From: Cutibacterium modestum
Lineage (GTDB): Bacteria > Actinomycetota > Actinomycetes > Propionibacteriales > Propionibacteriaceae
Assembly (NCBI RefSeq): GCF_008326345.1
Contig: NZ_BJEN01000002.1
Location: 558,001 to 622,000 of the forward strand
Length of the DNA stretch: 64,000 nucleotides
Direction of reading: 5' to 3'
The position numbers were made by a program, and so were the translations under genes. The notes under the pieces were generated by a model. It saw nothing but the letters and a program-made list of their open reading frames with translations. It was not told the origin of the DNA and did no database searches. Numbering within the stretch: the stretch's first letter is position 1; every line of letters starts with the position of its first letter. This document shows positions 47,319 to 56,400 of this stretch, in pieces.

Positions 47319-48062
47319 TCAGGCGTACACCGTGTTCTCGTAGGCATAGATAGAAGCTCGGTACACGTGCTGTCCGAACTCGATGACACGGTTCGATTCG
47401 TCACACGCCGTGCGTTGCATCGTAAGCAAGGCGGCGCCAGCTGGTTCGTTGAGTAGACGTGCTTCGTCGGGGAGGGCGAGACGGGCGCTGAATCGTTGAT
47501 GACCTACCGCGATGACGACGTCCCTGCTGCGCAGATAGTTATAGAAACCAGTGGTTGTAAGCGCCTCCGCGCTGGGTGCGAGGTCTACAGGCACCCAGTT
47601 TGTCATAATCGCCAACGGTTCGTCCTGGGACATTCGTAATCGGCGGAAATGGGTCACTTCGGAGTTGCTGGGTAGGCCAAGTGCTGCGGCGACAGCTGGT
47701 GGGGCGGTCTCCACTTTCCAGTCGAGCACGCTGGTGCGGGGCCTTTGCCCAGATGCCTGCAAATCGTCGTAAAGGCTCGTGAGATTCATGGCACGGTGCA
47801 CCCGGGTAGGAGTCACCTGGGTGCCGATGCCGCGTCGGCGGATGACGAGTCCACGTTGGGTGAGAGTCTCGAAGGCCCGACGCGCGGTGGGACGCGACAC
47901 ATGCAGGCGTGCCGCCATGGATATCTCGTCCTCGATGCGCGTTCCCGGAGGAAGTTCCCCAGATTCGATGAGTTGTGCCAGTGGCTCCGCGATCTGAGTG
48001 TGGAGTGGGTCCGGGCTGGACCGGTCGATGGTGATGTCAGCGATGTAGGGCTCGTTCTCCAC
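47319..48062 (-). CDS. GntR/HutC-family transcriptional regulator
   Basis: 247 residues. N-terminal winged helix (residues 15-85: PLHTQIAEPLAQLIESGELP, then VSRPTARRAFETLTQRGLVIRRRG) and a C-terminal UTRA ligand-binding domain (from about 95). GntR-type repressors often control inositol loci (IolR). Divergent from iolC, so it likely senses an inositol intermediate and binds the shared intergenic region; the palindrome at 47289, 55017 and 60320 is its best candidate site. Confidence 0.85.
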   Translation of the reverse strand: MENEPYIADITIDRSSPDPLHTQIAEPLAQLIESGELPPGTRIEDEISMAARLHVSRPTARRAFETLTQRGLVIRRRGIGTQVTPTRVHRAMNLTSLYDDLQASGQRPRTSVLDWKVETAPPAVAAALGLPSNSEVTHFRRLRMSQDEPLAIMTNWVPVDLAPSAEALTTTGFYNYLRSRDVVIAVGHQRFSARLALPDEARLLNEPAGAALLTMQRTACDESNRVIEFGQHVYRASIYAYENTVYA

Positions 48063-48214
48063 TGCCGTTCCTCATCTGTGAGTATGTGCTGCCGCACAGT
48101 CTATTGGTGGTCGGCGCAAGGGGCGGCCGATCGTGCGGACTGCGTCAGGATGTGCGCGGATGGCGATTTTCGACAGCTTTGCATGTGAGGTATCTGACAG
48201 CGTCGTCAATTGTA

Positions 48215-48242
48215 TTGACATACTTCCCTTGGTTGGTAGCAT
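48215..48242 (+). promoter_or_regulatory. Putative promoter of the iolC operon
   Basis: TTGACA (48215-48220) and TAGCAT (48237-48242) are separated by 16 bases, a reasonable sigma-70-type promoter 38 bases before the iolC start. The -35 shares TTGACA with the locus palindrome but lacks its full sequence. Confidence 0.5.
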
Positions 48243-48279
48243 TTAGGAGGTTAGACATCCTCGATGAAGTGGAGTGGTC

Positions 48280-49269
48280 ATGGTCTCTAGCCGCCGTCGT
48301 GACCTTGATGTGCTCACGGTGGGACGAATCGGTGTAGACATCTATCCGCTGCAGTACGGGGTGGGGCTGGAGGATGTCACGTCGTTCGGAAAGTTTCTCG
48401 GTGGTAGCCCGACCAATGTGGCCGTCGCGGCTGCCAGGTTACGTCATTCTGCTGCAGTTATCACAGCAGTGGGCGATGACCCCTTCGGGCGCTTCTGTCG
48501 CCGTGAGATGGCCAGGCTCGGCGTCTATGACGACTATGTGCTCGTCAATTCCGAACTGCCCACCCCGGTGACGTTTTGCGAGATCTTTCCACCCGACGAC
48601 TTCCCGTTGTACTTCTACCGGCGCCCCACCGCTCCAGACCTGAGGATAACCCCGGACGACATGCCAGAGGATGCCGTGGGGAATGCGAGGATCCTGTGGC
48701 TCTCGGTGACTGGTCTGTGTCAACAGCCCTCCTACGATGCGCATTGCCGGGCCCTCGAAGTGCGCGGCAAGGCAGAACACACCGTCCTCGACCTCGACTA
48801 CCGTTCGATGTTTTGGGAATCTGCTGCGAAAGCCCATGAGGCCGTCTCGGCGATCTTGCCGCATGTGACGGTGGCGATCGGAAACCGCGAGGAGTGTGAG
48901 GTGGCTGTTAGGGAGGCTGACCCCGACCGAGCCGCCCGTGCGCTGCTTGAGACAGGCGTTCAGCTGGCCGTCGTTAAGCAGGGGCCCAAAGGCACCTTGG
49001 CCATGACTCGCGAAGAACGCGTAGAGGTCGCCCCTACCCCAGTTGACGTTACCAATGGACTTGGAGCCGGAGACTCATTCGGCGGCAGCTTATGTCACGG
49101 ACTGCTGGAGGGATGGAGCCTTACCGAGACGATTCAGGCTGCCTCGGCCGCCGGAGCCCTTGTCACGACGCGGTTGGAATGCTCCACGGCAATGCCCTCG
49201 GAACCGGAATTGTTCGCGATGATGGCGAAGCATCCAGACATTGCTATCAAAGAGGAGCGTCTGTCATGA
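48280..49269 (+). CDS. iolC: 5-dehydro-2-deoxygluconokinase IolC
   Basis: 329 residues, PfkB-family kinase that phosphorylates 2-deoxy-5-keto-D-gluconate. Signatures: LTVGRIGVDIYPLQYG near the start, FLGGSPTNVAVAAARL near residue 40, and the catalytic GLGAGDSFGGSLCHGLLEG near 253. Start set at ATG 48280; a GTG two codons upstream is also possible. First gene of iolC-(aldolase remnant)-iolB-iolD, with ATGA overlap to the next. Confidence 0.93.
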   Translation: MVSSRRRDLDVLTVGRIGVDIYPLQYGVGLEDVTSFGKFLGGSPTNVAVAAARLRHSAAVITAVGDDPFGRFCRREMARLGVYDDYVLVNSELPTPVTFCEIFPPDDFPLYFYRRPTAPDLRITPDDMPEDAVGNARILWLSVTGLCQQPSYDAHCRALEVRGKAEHTVLDLDYRSMFWESAAKAHEAVSAILPHVTVAIGNREECEVAVREADPDRAARALLETGVQLAVVKQGPKGTLAMTREERVEVAPTPVDVTNGLGAGDSFGGSLCHGLLEGWSLTETIQAASAAGALVTTRLECSTAMPSEPELFAMMAKHPDIAIKEERLS

Positions 49270-49637
49270 CGCGCACGCCGCTTATCGACAAGCTGTGGGA
49301 TCGGCGACGTGCCGATTCAATTCGGTTCGCCGATCGTGTCAGACAGTGTCCACGAGTGACGTGGAGCCTCACCGAACCGCTAATGGTCGTTGCGGCTGAT
49401 CATCCTGCCTGGGGTAGACGACAAGGAACGGGCGGTACGAGCCACCTCGTTGCCTATTGCCCTGTTCGGGGAGAGGTGAGCACGGATCCTGGAGGGACCC
49501 GGCGTCGCTGGGCCACTGCATTGGCTGCACAAAATGTCCATGGGCTCGTCTTGGGTCGGTCGGTTCTCTATCCACCGGACTCGGGCGTGGTGGCTGCGAT
49601 TGACAACGCTGTTCATTTGTTGGGAGCACAAGTATGA
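49266..49637 (+). pseudogene. Cgl0159-family (beta/alpha)8 aldolase-like protein, internally deleted
   Basis: 123 codons. The N-terminus (RRRADSIRFADRV...MVVAADHPAWG) and C-terminus (GLVLGRSVLYPPD...AIDNAVHLLG) both match the Cgl0159-type barrel protein found in actinobacterial inositol loci, which is about 290 residues from my memory of the family. Roughly 165 residues in the middle are missing while the reading frame stays open, so most of the barrel and any active site are gone. Overlaps iolC and iolB by four bases each, so the operon coupling is preserved. Confidence 0.75.
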
Positions 49638-50506
49638 CGGAACTGATATTTCGATCTGGGAGTACTGCCTCAGGCTGCCGCGACGTCGTCGTTGACCCTG
49701 AGCGGGCTGGTTGGACGTACTCCGGCCTAACTATTGCGAGTCTGGCGAAAGGCGAGACCTTTGAGCTGATCACCGACGACCACGAGTACCTCGTTTTGCC
49801 TCTGGAAGGGTCGTTCACGGTGCAGGGCGATGGATTCCGAGCTAGTCTCGCCGGGCGCAACACTGTTTGGGGTGAGGTCACCGATTATGCCTTTGTGCCC
49901 CGGCGCAGGACGGTCGCCGTCACTGCAGTCAGTGGTGGACGAGTGGCCCTGCCGAATGCGCTTGCAAGCGAGGATCTCGAACCGCGCTATTGTCCGGCCG
50001 AAGAGGTGCGTGTGGAACTGCGTGGGGCGGGCAACTGTTCGCGACAGGTGGTGAACTACGCCGTCTCCAATCCCCTACACACATCTCGACTGTTGGCCTG
50101 TGAGGTCCTTACTCCAGGCGGCAACTGGTCGTCGTACCCGCCGCACAAACACGATGAGGAGTCGGAGGCCGAGCACGAGCTCGAGGAGATCTATTACTTC
50201 GAGATCCGCGGTGACGAGCACGGCCCCGGCATGGCCTTTCACGGGACCTACGGGACTCCGGATCGGCCGATCCATGTGGCCGAGATGGTCGCCAACGGAG
50301 ACGTGGCACTGGTGCCGCACGGCTGGCACGGCCCCTGCTCGGCCGCTCCCGGGTATGACCTCTATTACCTCAACGTTATGGCGGGGCCGGGCACCGCCGA
50401 GTGGAAATCGGTCGACGATCCGCATTACGGGTGGATTCGTCAGACTTGGGAGGACCAAGACGTTGACCCCCGTCTGCTGTTGGCAGTGGATGGCTCAGAG
50501 GAGTGA
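49634..50506 (+). CDS. iolB: 5-deoxy-glucuronate isomerase IolB
   Basis: 290 residues, two cupin modules. Metal-binding region WSSYPPHKHDEE near residue 172 and EIYYFEIRGDE near 188, with HGPCSAAPGYDLYYLNVMAG near the end, are classic IolB. Converts 5-deoxy-glucuronate to 2-deoxy-5-keto-D-gluconate, the IolC substrate. ATGA-coupled to the preceding gene. Confidence 0.94.
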   Translation: MTELIFRSGSTASGCRDVVVDPERAGWTYSGLTIASLAKGETFELITDDHEYLVLPLEGSFTVQGDGFRASLAGRNTVWGEVTDYAFVPRRRTVAVTAVSGGRVALPNALASEDLEPRYCPAEEVRVELRGAGNCSRQVVNYAVSNPLHTSRLLACEVLTPGGNWSSYPPHKHDEESEAEHELEEIYYFEIRGDEHGPGMAFHGTYGTPDRPIHVAEMVANGDVALVPHGWHGPCSAAPGYDLYYLNVMAGPGTAEWKSVDDPHYGWIRQTWEDQDVDPRLLLAVDGSEE

Positions 50507-50508
50507 TT

Positions 50509-52407
50509 ATGACTGACAAGACTGTGAGGCTTAGCGTCGGACAGGCCATCGTGCGCTATCTGACCCATCAGTACACCGAGCGAGACGGGAATGAACGCCG
50601 CTTCATACGAGGGGTCTTCGGGATCTTCGGCCATGGAAATGCCACCGGTCTAGGCCAGGCACTGCTGCAGAACGAGGTCGCCCCTGACGATGAGGAAGGT
50701 CGCCTCGAGTACTGGATGGGCCGAAACGAGCAAGGTATGGTTCACGCCTGTTCCGCTTATGCCCGCGCTACTAACCGGTTGCAAGCGTTAGCTGCGACGG
50801 CGTCCATTGGTCCGGGCTCGCTCAACATGGTCACCGGCGCAGCCCTCGCCACCACCAATCGGGTACCGGTGTTGCTCTTCCCGGCTGACATTTTCGCCAA
50901 TCGGGCACCAGACCCTGTCCTTCAGCAATTGGAGGACCCCACCAATCCCGATGTGTCGTGCAATGATGCGTTCCGTCCGGTCTCGAAGTTCTGGGATCGA
51001 GTGAATCGTCCCGAACAGCTCATGGTTTCGCTGCCTCGTGCGATGCGTGTGCTCACTGACCCCGTGGACACGGGCGCTGCAGTCATCTGCCTGCCAGAGG
51101 ATGTGCAGACGGAGGTTTACGATTGGCCGGTCTCCTTCTTCGACAAGAAGGTCTGGTACATCGACCGACGTCGTCCCGATACCGCTGCGTTGGGGCGGGC
51201 CGTGGCGGCGATCCGGTCGGCACGTCGCCCACTCATCATCGCCGGCGGCGGCACCATCTACTCCGAGGCGTCCCAGCAACTCCGGGAGCTGGCCACCGCG
51301 ACGGGCATCCCGGTGTCCGACACCCAGGCCGGCAAGGGGGCCATCAACTGGGATCATCCGTGTGCAGTCGGCGGTGTTGGTGCCACGGGCTCCGACAGTG
51401 CCAATGCGCTGGCGGCCCGGGCGGACCTCATCATCGGGGTGGGAACCCGGTACTCGGACTTCACCTCCGCATCCCAGACGGCCTTCAAGAACCCGGACGT
51501 GCGGTTCGTCAACATCAACGTCGCCTCCTTCGACGCGGCCAAGCAGGGCGCCGAGATGGTGGTGGCCGATGCTCGCGAGGCCCTCACGGTTCTCACCGAA
51601 GAGCTGGCCGACTACCACGTCGACCAGGAGTGGAGTGACTTCGCCGTGACCCAGGCGCGGGCCTGGGCCGAAGTCACCGACCGCTGCTACCACCTGGGCC
51701 ACGGGCCGTTGCCCGCCCAGACCGAGGTGTTCGGTGCCCTCAACGAGCTCATGGGTGACGACGACGTCGTCATCAATGCGGCCGGATCGATGCCCGGCGA
51801 CCTGCAGTGCCTGTGGCGTGCCAGCACGCCGGTGCAGTACCACGTGGAATACGCCTTCTCCTGCATGGGCTACGAGATTCCGGCGTCTTTGGGCGTGAAA
51901 ATGGCGTTGCCAGATTCCGAGGTCGTCGCGATTGTCGGTGACGGCACATACCAGATGCTGCCGATGGAGTTGGCGACGATCGTCCAGGAGGGTGCAAAGG
52001 TCATCCTCGTATTGCTTCAGAACTACGGATTCGCCTCCATCGGGGCGCTGTCCGAATCTCACGGTTCCCAGCGGTTCGGGACGAAGTACCGCCAGCACGA
52101 CGACGGACAAGGCCATGTGGTCGGGGATGACGCCCTGCTACCTCTTGACATTGCTGCCAATGCACGGTCGTGGGGAATTGACGTCCTCGAGGTTCACACC
52201 ATCAAGGAATTCAAGGAGGCCTACCACAAGGCCGCGGCGTCTGATCATGCCACCATGATCCATATCGAGACTGACCTGTACGGGCCCAATCCACCCGCAT
52301 CAGGATGGTGGGATGTGCCGGTCACGTCACAATCGCGTCTGGAGTCGACGCAGAAAGCCTATGCCGAGTATATCGGACGAGTAGCCGCACAGCGCAGGTT
52401 CTTCTGA
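50509..52407 (+). CDS. iolD: 3D-(3,5/4)-trihydroxycyclohexane-1,2-dione hydrolase IolD
   Basis: 632 residues, thiamine-diphosphate enzyme that opens the inositol ring. The N-terminal Glu region GVFGIFGHGNATGLGQAL near residue 38 and the C-terminal TPP motif VVAIVGDGTYQMLPMELATIVQEG near 475 (G-D-G...N-like loop) are intact. Start at ATG 50509, just past the iolB stop; a GTG six bases upstream is an alternative. Last gene of the iolC operon. Confidence 0.94.
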   Translation: MTDKTVRLSVGQAIVRYLTHQYTERDGNERRFIRGVFGIFGHGNATGLGQALLQNEVAPDDEEGRLEYWMGRNEQGMVHACSAYARATNRLQALAATASIGPGSLNMVTGAALATTNRVPVLLFPADIFANRAPDPVLQQLEDPTNPDVSCNDAFRPVSKFWDRVNRPEQLMVSLPRAMRVLTDPVDTGAAVICLPEDVQTEVYDWPVSFFDKKVWYIDRRRPDTAALGRAVAAIRSARRPLIIAGGGTIYSEASQQLRELATATGIPVSDTQAGKGAINWDHPCAVGGVGATGSDSANALAARADLIIGVGTRYSDFTSASQTAFKNPDVRFVNINVASFDAAKQGAEMVVADAREALTVLTEELADYHVDQEWSDFAVTQARAWAEVTDRCYHLGHGPLPAQTEVFGALNELMGDDDVVINAAGSMPGDLQCLWRASTPVQYHVEYAFSCMGYEIPASLGVKMALPDSEVVAIVGDGTYQMLPMELATIVQEGAKVILVLLQNYGFASIGALSESHGSQRFGTKYRQHDDGQGHVVGDDALLPLDIAANARSWGIDVLEVHTIKEFKEAYHKAAASDHATMIHIETDLYGPNPPASGWWDVPVTSQSRLESTQKAYAEYIGRVAAQRRFF

Positions 52408-52560
52408 CGGTACCCACGCCCTATCGGCCGGGCGGTCGAACGACGGGTCCCAAAGGCAGTGCGAGGGGTTCCAGCTTGGCTGGGCCCCTTCACACGTCGA
52501 TGTTTTGGTGTCTTGCCCTGCCCGTCGGGCGTGGTTGCTGCGATATGGGGCTGCGTGTGC

Positions 52561-52797
52561 TCAGGCGTTGTCGAAGAAGTGCATCATGCTCAACGTGATC
52601 GTCAGGGCGACAGTCATGAGGCCAGAGACGATGGTGAGGATTGTGGCTTGGTTGATGACACCGGCGATAGCTAAAGCAAACAAGACTAGTGCCGCCGGAA
52701 CAAAGCGAAGCAAGATGACTGCCTGACTGTGCGCGACCGACCGCATACCAGCCGGGGCGCGCAGAATGACGTTAGAGTCAACGTAGCTCAAGGACAT
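52561..52797 (-). CDS. Small membrane protein
   Basis: 78 residues from ATG 52797, about 12 bases after GAGGGAG. Two hydrophobic segments (near residues 27-47 and 50-70, RFVPAALVLFALAIAGVI and ILTIVSGLMTVALTITLSMM). The frame is open upstream with other starts. No family recognised. Lies convergent with iolD between the two main inositol transcription units. Confidence 0.5.
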   Translation of the reverse strand: MSLSYVDSNVILRAPAGMRSVAHSQAVILLRFVPAALVLFALAIAGVINQATILTIVSGLMTVALTITLSMMHFFDNA

Positions 52798-53334
52798 ATG
52801 TGGTGTCTTAACTCCCTCTCGGGTGCCGAGACATGACCGTACGGCCGTGCTCGGCACGACCGTGTGCACGCTCGAGGTCTCTCGAGCGGTGGGGAACTAC
52901 CCCAATGGATCGAATGTTAGCACAATAACCTGAGTGATCGCATGATCGTCAGGGCGGCGGTGATGGCACCTCAGCTCTCACGGTCGGTCGCACTCGGTGT
53001 GTCCTGAATGCGCGCAGTTTCACGAACTTCCGACGTCGATCATCGAAGCCGCTGCGATCCACGATGCCCGTGCGTTATGCGCGCTGAAGCTGGTGACGGC
53101 GCTGTCAGTCGAGTCCTCTACGGAAACTTTGACCATACTCAATCTTCATGTGGGCATGGAATGAATTCATGATTCCGCGTGGTTGTGTCGCCGGGGGCAT
53201 GGGGAAACGATCCCGTACTAGAACCAGGATCGCTAATTGTTAGTACAAAGAGTGCTTGAGGGGTTATCATGAGGTGCGTTAACCATGGAGGCGGTCGCCT
53301 TCGACATCCGTCGACGACGAAGGAGTTATCGAGC
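52798..53334. other. Intergenic region before mmsA
   Basis: About 540 bases with no called gene. The AT-rich segment near 53225-53260 is the likely promoter region of mmsA. The locus palindrome seen upstream of tal, the 55081 gene and iolE was not found here. Confidence 0.4.
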
Positions 53335-54828
53335 ATGAAGACCATCAAGCAATGGGTTGGCGGTGAGTACTACGAGGGATCCCCGCTGGGAGCGATCCCC
53401 GTTGAGAACCCGGCAACTGGCGAGATAATTGCAGAGCTCTTGCAGGCGTCCCAGGAGGATTTGAACCACACTGTCGAGGTGGCTCGCCAGGCGCAGAAGA
53501 AGTGGGCGAGCTATTCTTTGGCGAAGCGTGTGGCCATCATGTTCCGGATGCGTCAGCTCGTCCTCGACAACCAGGACGAGATGGCACGACTCATCGTCGA
53601 AGAGCATGGCAAGAACTACTCCGATGCCATCGGCGAGATTCAGCGTGGTCGGGAGACCCTTGACTTCGCAACGGCAATCAACGTTGCCCTCAAGGGTGAA
53701 TATTCTCACGATGTTTCCACCGGAGTCGACATTCATACGACCCGTCAGCCGGTTGGCGTCGTTGCGGGCGTTTGTCCATTCAATTTCCCGGCTATGGTGC
53801 CGATGTGGATGCACCCGCTGGCGATCGCCACGGGGAACGCCTTCATCCTCAAGCCGGCGTCGCCCACGCCGTCCGCGTCGCTTCTTACCGCAGAACTTTA
53901 CAAAGAGGCCGGACTTCCCGACGGTGTCTTCAATGTGCTCTCGGGTGATCGCCGCAGCGTTCAGGACATCCTGATCCACCCGGGCATCGACGCTATTTCC
54001 TTCGTTGGTTCGACGCCGGTGGCTCACATCGTCCAAGACACGGGTGTAAGCCGTGGCAAGCGCGTCCAGGCCCTTGGTGGTGCGAACAACCACGCCATCG
54101 TCATGCCTGACTGTGATCTAGATTTCGCTGCCGAGCACATCTCCGCATCCGCCTTCGGGGCTGCCGGTGAGCGATGCATGGCGCTCCCGGTGGTCGTCGC
54201 TGTGGGGGGCTGTGGTCCGAAATTGGCTGAGAAGGTCAAGCAGCATGCCGAGGCCATCAAGGTCGGTGAGGGCATGGGTGAGGGTGTCGAGATGGGGCCC
54301 GTCATCTCTGCCCGGGCCAAGACTCGTATCGTCGACCTCATCGATGACGCCGAGAAGCGTGGGTCGAAGGTCGTCCTTGATGGCCGCGGACTCACTGTTC
54401 CCGGCTACGAGAACGGGCACTTCCTTGGGCCGACAATCCTTGACGACGTCCCACTCGATGCCCCGGTCTACACTGAGGAGGTCTTCGGACCGGTGCTCGC
54501 TGTTGTCCACGCCGATACCTACGACGAGGCGCTGAAGATCGTCAACGCTCAGCCATTCGGCAACGGCTCTGCGATTTTCACCAACGACGGTGGTATAGCC
54601 CGTCGCTTCACCCTTGATGTGGAAGCGGGCATGGTCGGCGTCAACGTGCCGATTCCGACCCCGGTCGCGTTCTACTCGTTCGGCGGCTGGAAGGAGTCGC
54701 TGCTGGGCGACACCCACATCCACGGTCCAGAAGGCGTTAATTTCTACACTCGTGCCAAGGCCATCACCGAGCGCTGGCTAACGGAGAAGACCTACGCCGC
54801 GACGATGTCGTTCCAGCGCGAGGAATGA
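53335..54828 (+). CDS. mmsA: CoA-acylating methylmalonate-semialdehyde dehydrogenase
   Basis: 497 residues, aldehyde-dehydrogenase superfamily. It converts malonate semialdehyde (inositol pathway) or methylmalonate semialdehyde (valine pathway) to acetyl- or propionyl-CoA. Evidence: PVGVVAGVCPFNFPAMVPMW near residue 140, and the catalytic Cys in AAGERCMALPVVV near 283. ATG 53335 follows AAGGAG; the longer frame lacks support. Followed by a strong terminator, so it is its own unit. Also called iolA. Confidence 0.94.
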   Translation: MKTIKQWVGGEYYEGSPLGAIPVENPATGEIIAELLQASQEDLNHTVEVARQAQKKWASYSLAKRVAIMFRMRQLVLDNQDEMARLIVEEHGKNYSDAIGEIQRGRETLDFATAINVALKGEYSHDVSTGVDIHTTRQPVGVVAGVCPFNFPAMVPMWMHPLAIATGNAFILKPASPTPSASLLTAELYKEAGLPDGVFNVLSGDRRSVQDILIHPGIDAISFVGSTPVAHIVQDTGVSRGKRVQALGGANNHAIVMPDCDLDFAAEHISASAFGAAGERCMALPVVVAVGGCGPKLAEKVKQHAEAIKVGEGMGEGVEMGPVISARAKTRIVDLIDDAEKRGSKVVLDGRGLTVPGYENGHFLGPTILDDVPLDAPVYTEEVFGPVLAVVHADTYDEALKIVNAQPFGNGSAIFTNDGGIARRFTLDVEAGMVGVNVPIPTPVAFYSFGGWKESLLGDTHIHGPEGVNFYTRAKAITERWLTEKTYAATMSFQREE

Positions 54829-54844
54829 CACGGCGGGTGTGATT

Positions 54845-54878
54845 GAGGCGGCCGGGTTCAACCCCGGCCGCCTCGTTA
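54845..54878 (+). terminator. Rho-independent terminator after mmsA
   Basis: GAGGCGGCCGGG and CCCGGCCGCCTC form a perfect 12-bp stem with a six-base loop (TTCAAC), followed by GTTATC. Starts 16 bases after the stop codon. Confidence 0.88.
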
Positions 54879-55016
54879 TCCTCGAGCCGGGGTCGCGTTG
54901 GCGGGGAAGATAAAGGTTGTCGACGTTCCTATAGCCATGACTGAGGTCAGTGACGATGGGGAGGTCTGGGGCTGGCTGGCATAGGCACTGGACGGCAACT
55001 TTCGTTGTGCTATCCT

Positions 55017-55030
55017 TTTGACAGGACAAA
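55017..55030. promoter_or_regulatory. Candidate iol operator upstream of the 55081 gene
   Basis: TTTGACAGGACAAA, identical to the core of the tal site and in the same orientation toward its gene, 50 bases before the start codon. Confidence 0.65.
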
Positions 55031-55080
55031 TGCACGGCGCTGTGCGTGGGTTCGTCAGCTATGGGAGCTGACGGTGATTC

Positions 55081-56292
55081 ATGGGGGTCATGATGAACAA
55101 GAGACGAACCATTGGTGTCGGCGTGGTCTCGCTAGGGTGGATGGGGAGACTACACACCCGTGCGTACAAAGCACTTGCCGAGAAATTTCCAGAGATTGAC
55201 GCAAAGATCCGACTGGTGTCGTGTTGCGATTTGCTAAAGGAAAACCGAATACAGGCAGTGGACCGACTGGGATTCTCTACTGCGGTCGAGGACTATCATG
55301 ATCTTATCGACAATCCCGAGGTGGATGTCGTCTCCATTTGCGCACCGAATTTTCTGCATCGCGATATAGCTCTTGTCGCTGCGGAGGCGGGAAAGCCGTT
55401 CTGGATTGAAAAGCCGATGGGGACCAATGCGAAGCAGTCCTGCCAGATCGCTGAGGCAGCGGAGGTTAAGGGGCTTGTTACGTCGGTCGGTTTCAACTAT
55501 CGGCACGTTCCCTCCATCGAGTTCGCACGCCAGCTGATAGCTGATGGGCGCTTGGGGACGGTGACCAATGCTAGGGCATGGCTCATTGCGGATTACGCGT
55601 CCGACCCGCGCGGGCCGCTGACATGGCGCTATGACAAAGAGCGGGCGGGCGCCGGCGTCATCCTCGATCTCATGGGTCACGGCGAGGATCTTGTCCAGTA
55701 TCTGCTCAGGGGGCGAATCGTCGAGGTGTCCGCCGTGTCCGAGGTGTTCATTCGTCAGCGTCCCAAGCCGCTCAAGGAAGGTATCGGTCACACGGGCTGG
55801 GTCGTCTCCGACGAGCTCGGGACGGTGAGCAACGAGGATTATTGCGCCGTCATCGCCCGCATGGAGAACGGAGCGATGTGCACCCTGGAGTCCAGTCGGG
55901 TCAGTGTTGGGCCGCGCGCGGAATACATCGTCGAGATCTATGGAACAGACGGATCAATCCGATGGAACTTCGAGGATCTCAACCACCTACAGGTTTGTCT
56001 GGGGCGAAACAATCGTGCCCTGCAAGGGTATGTCGACTGCATGGCCGGACCAGACTTCCCTGAGTTCATGCGTTTCCAACCAGGAGCCGGAACATCCATG
56101 GGCTTCGACGATATGAAGGTCGTTGAGGCTGCGAAGTTCGTCCGAGGAGTCTTGGATGGGCAGCAGTATGGCCCATCCGTCGCAGACGGTTGGGCCTCGG
56201 CGGAGGTCAACGACGCGATCGTTGCTTCCTGTGGGGACCACTCTTGGCATGACGTGAAGCCGGTTTCGGGGAGAACCACATTCGACAAGTGA
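55081..56292 (+). CDS. Gfo/Idh/MocA-family oxidoreductase (inositol-locus dehydrogenase)
   Basis: 403 residues. NAD(P)-binding GVGVVSLGWMGRLHTRAYKA near residue 10 (G-x-G-x-x-G-like) and the family EKP motif in PFWIEKPMGTNAKQS near 107; YRHVPSIEFARQLI near 140. Likely acts on inositol, scyllo-inosose or a related sugar; several IolG-type paralogues are normal in such loci. Start could be the ATG at 55090 or 55093. It carries the locus palindrome and is followed by the transporter gene. Confidence 0.88.
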   Translation: MGVMMNKRRTIGVGVVSLGWMGRLHTRAYKALAEKFPEIDAKIRLVSCCDLLKENRIQAVDRLGFSTAVEDYHDLIDNPEVDVVSICAPNFLHRDIALVAAEAGKPFWIEKPMGTNAKQSCQIAEAAEVKGLVTSVGFNYRHVPSIEFARQLIADGRLGTVTNARAWLIADYASDPRGPLTWRYDKERAGAGVILDLMGHGEDLVQYLLRGRIVEVSAVSEVFIRQRPKPLKEGIGHTGWVVSDELGTVSNEDYCAVIARMENGAMCTLESSRVSVGPRAEYIVEIYGTDGSIRWNFEDLNHLQVCLGRNNRALQGYVDCMAGPDFPEFMRFQPGAGTSMGFDDMKVVEAAKFVRGVLDGQQYGPSVADGWASAEVNDAIVASCGDHSWHDVKPVSGRTTFDK

Positions 56293-56400
56293 CCGCGTTA
56301 TCGCGTGCCTTTAACCGGGCCTGGCAGCAAAACTGGGCCGCCGGTGGGAGCTGCCGCCAGATGGATTGGGGCTGGAATTGCCTCTGACTGAAAGGGTGAC

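Noticed and set aside
50788-52116. 442-codon reading frame on the minus strand
   Set aside because: Antisense to iolD, whose thiamine-diphosphate motifs are clear.
54845-54874. Considered the GC-rich palindrome after mmsA as a regulatory operator
   Set aside because: Position just after the stop and perfect stem-loop fit a terminator better; similar hairpin follows groEL.
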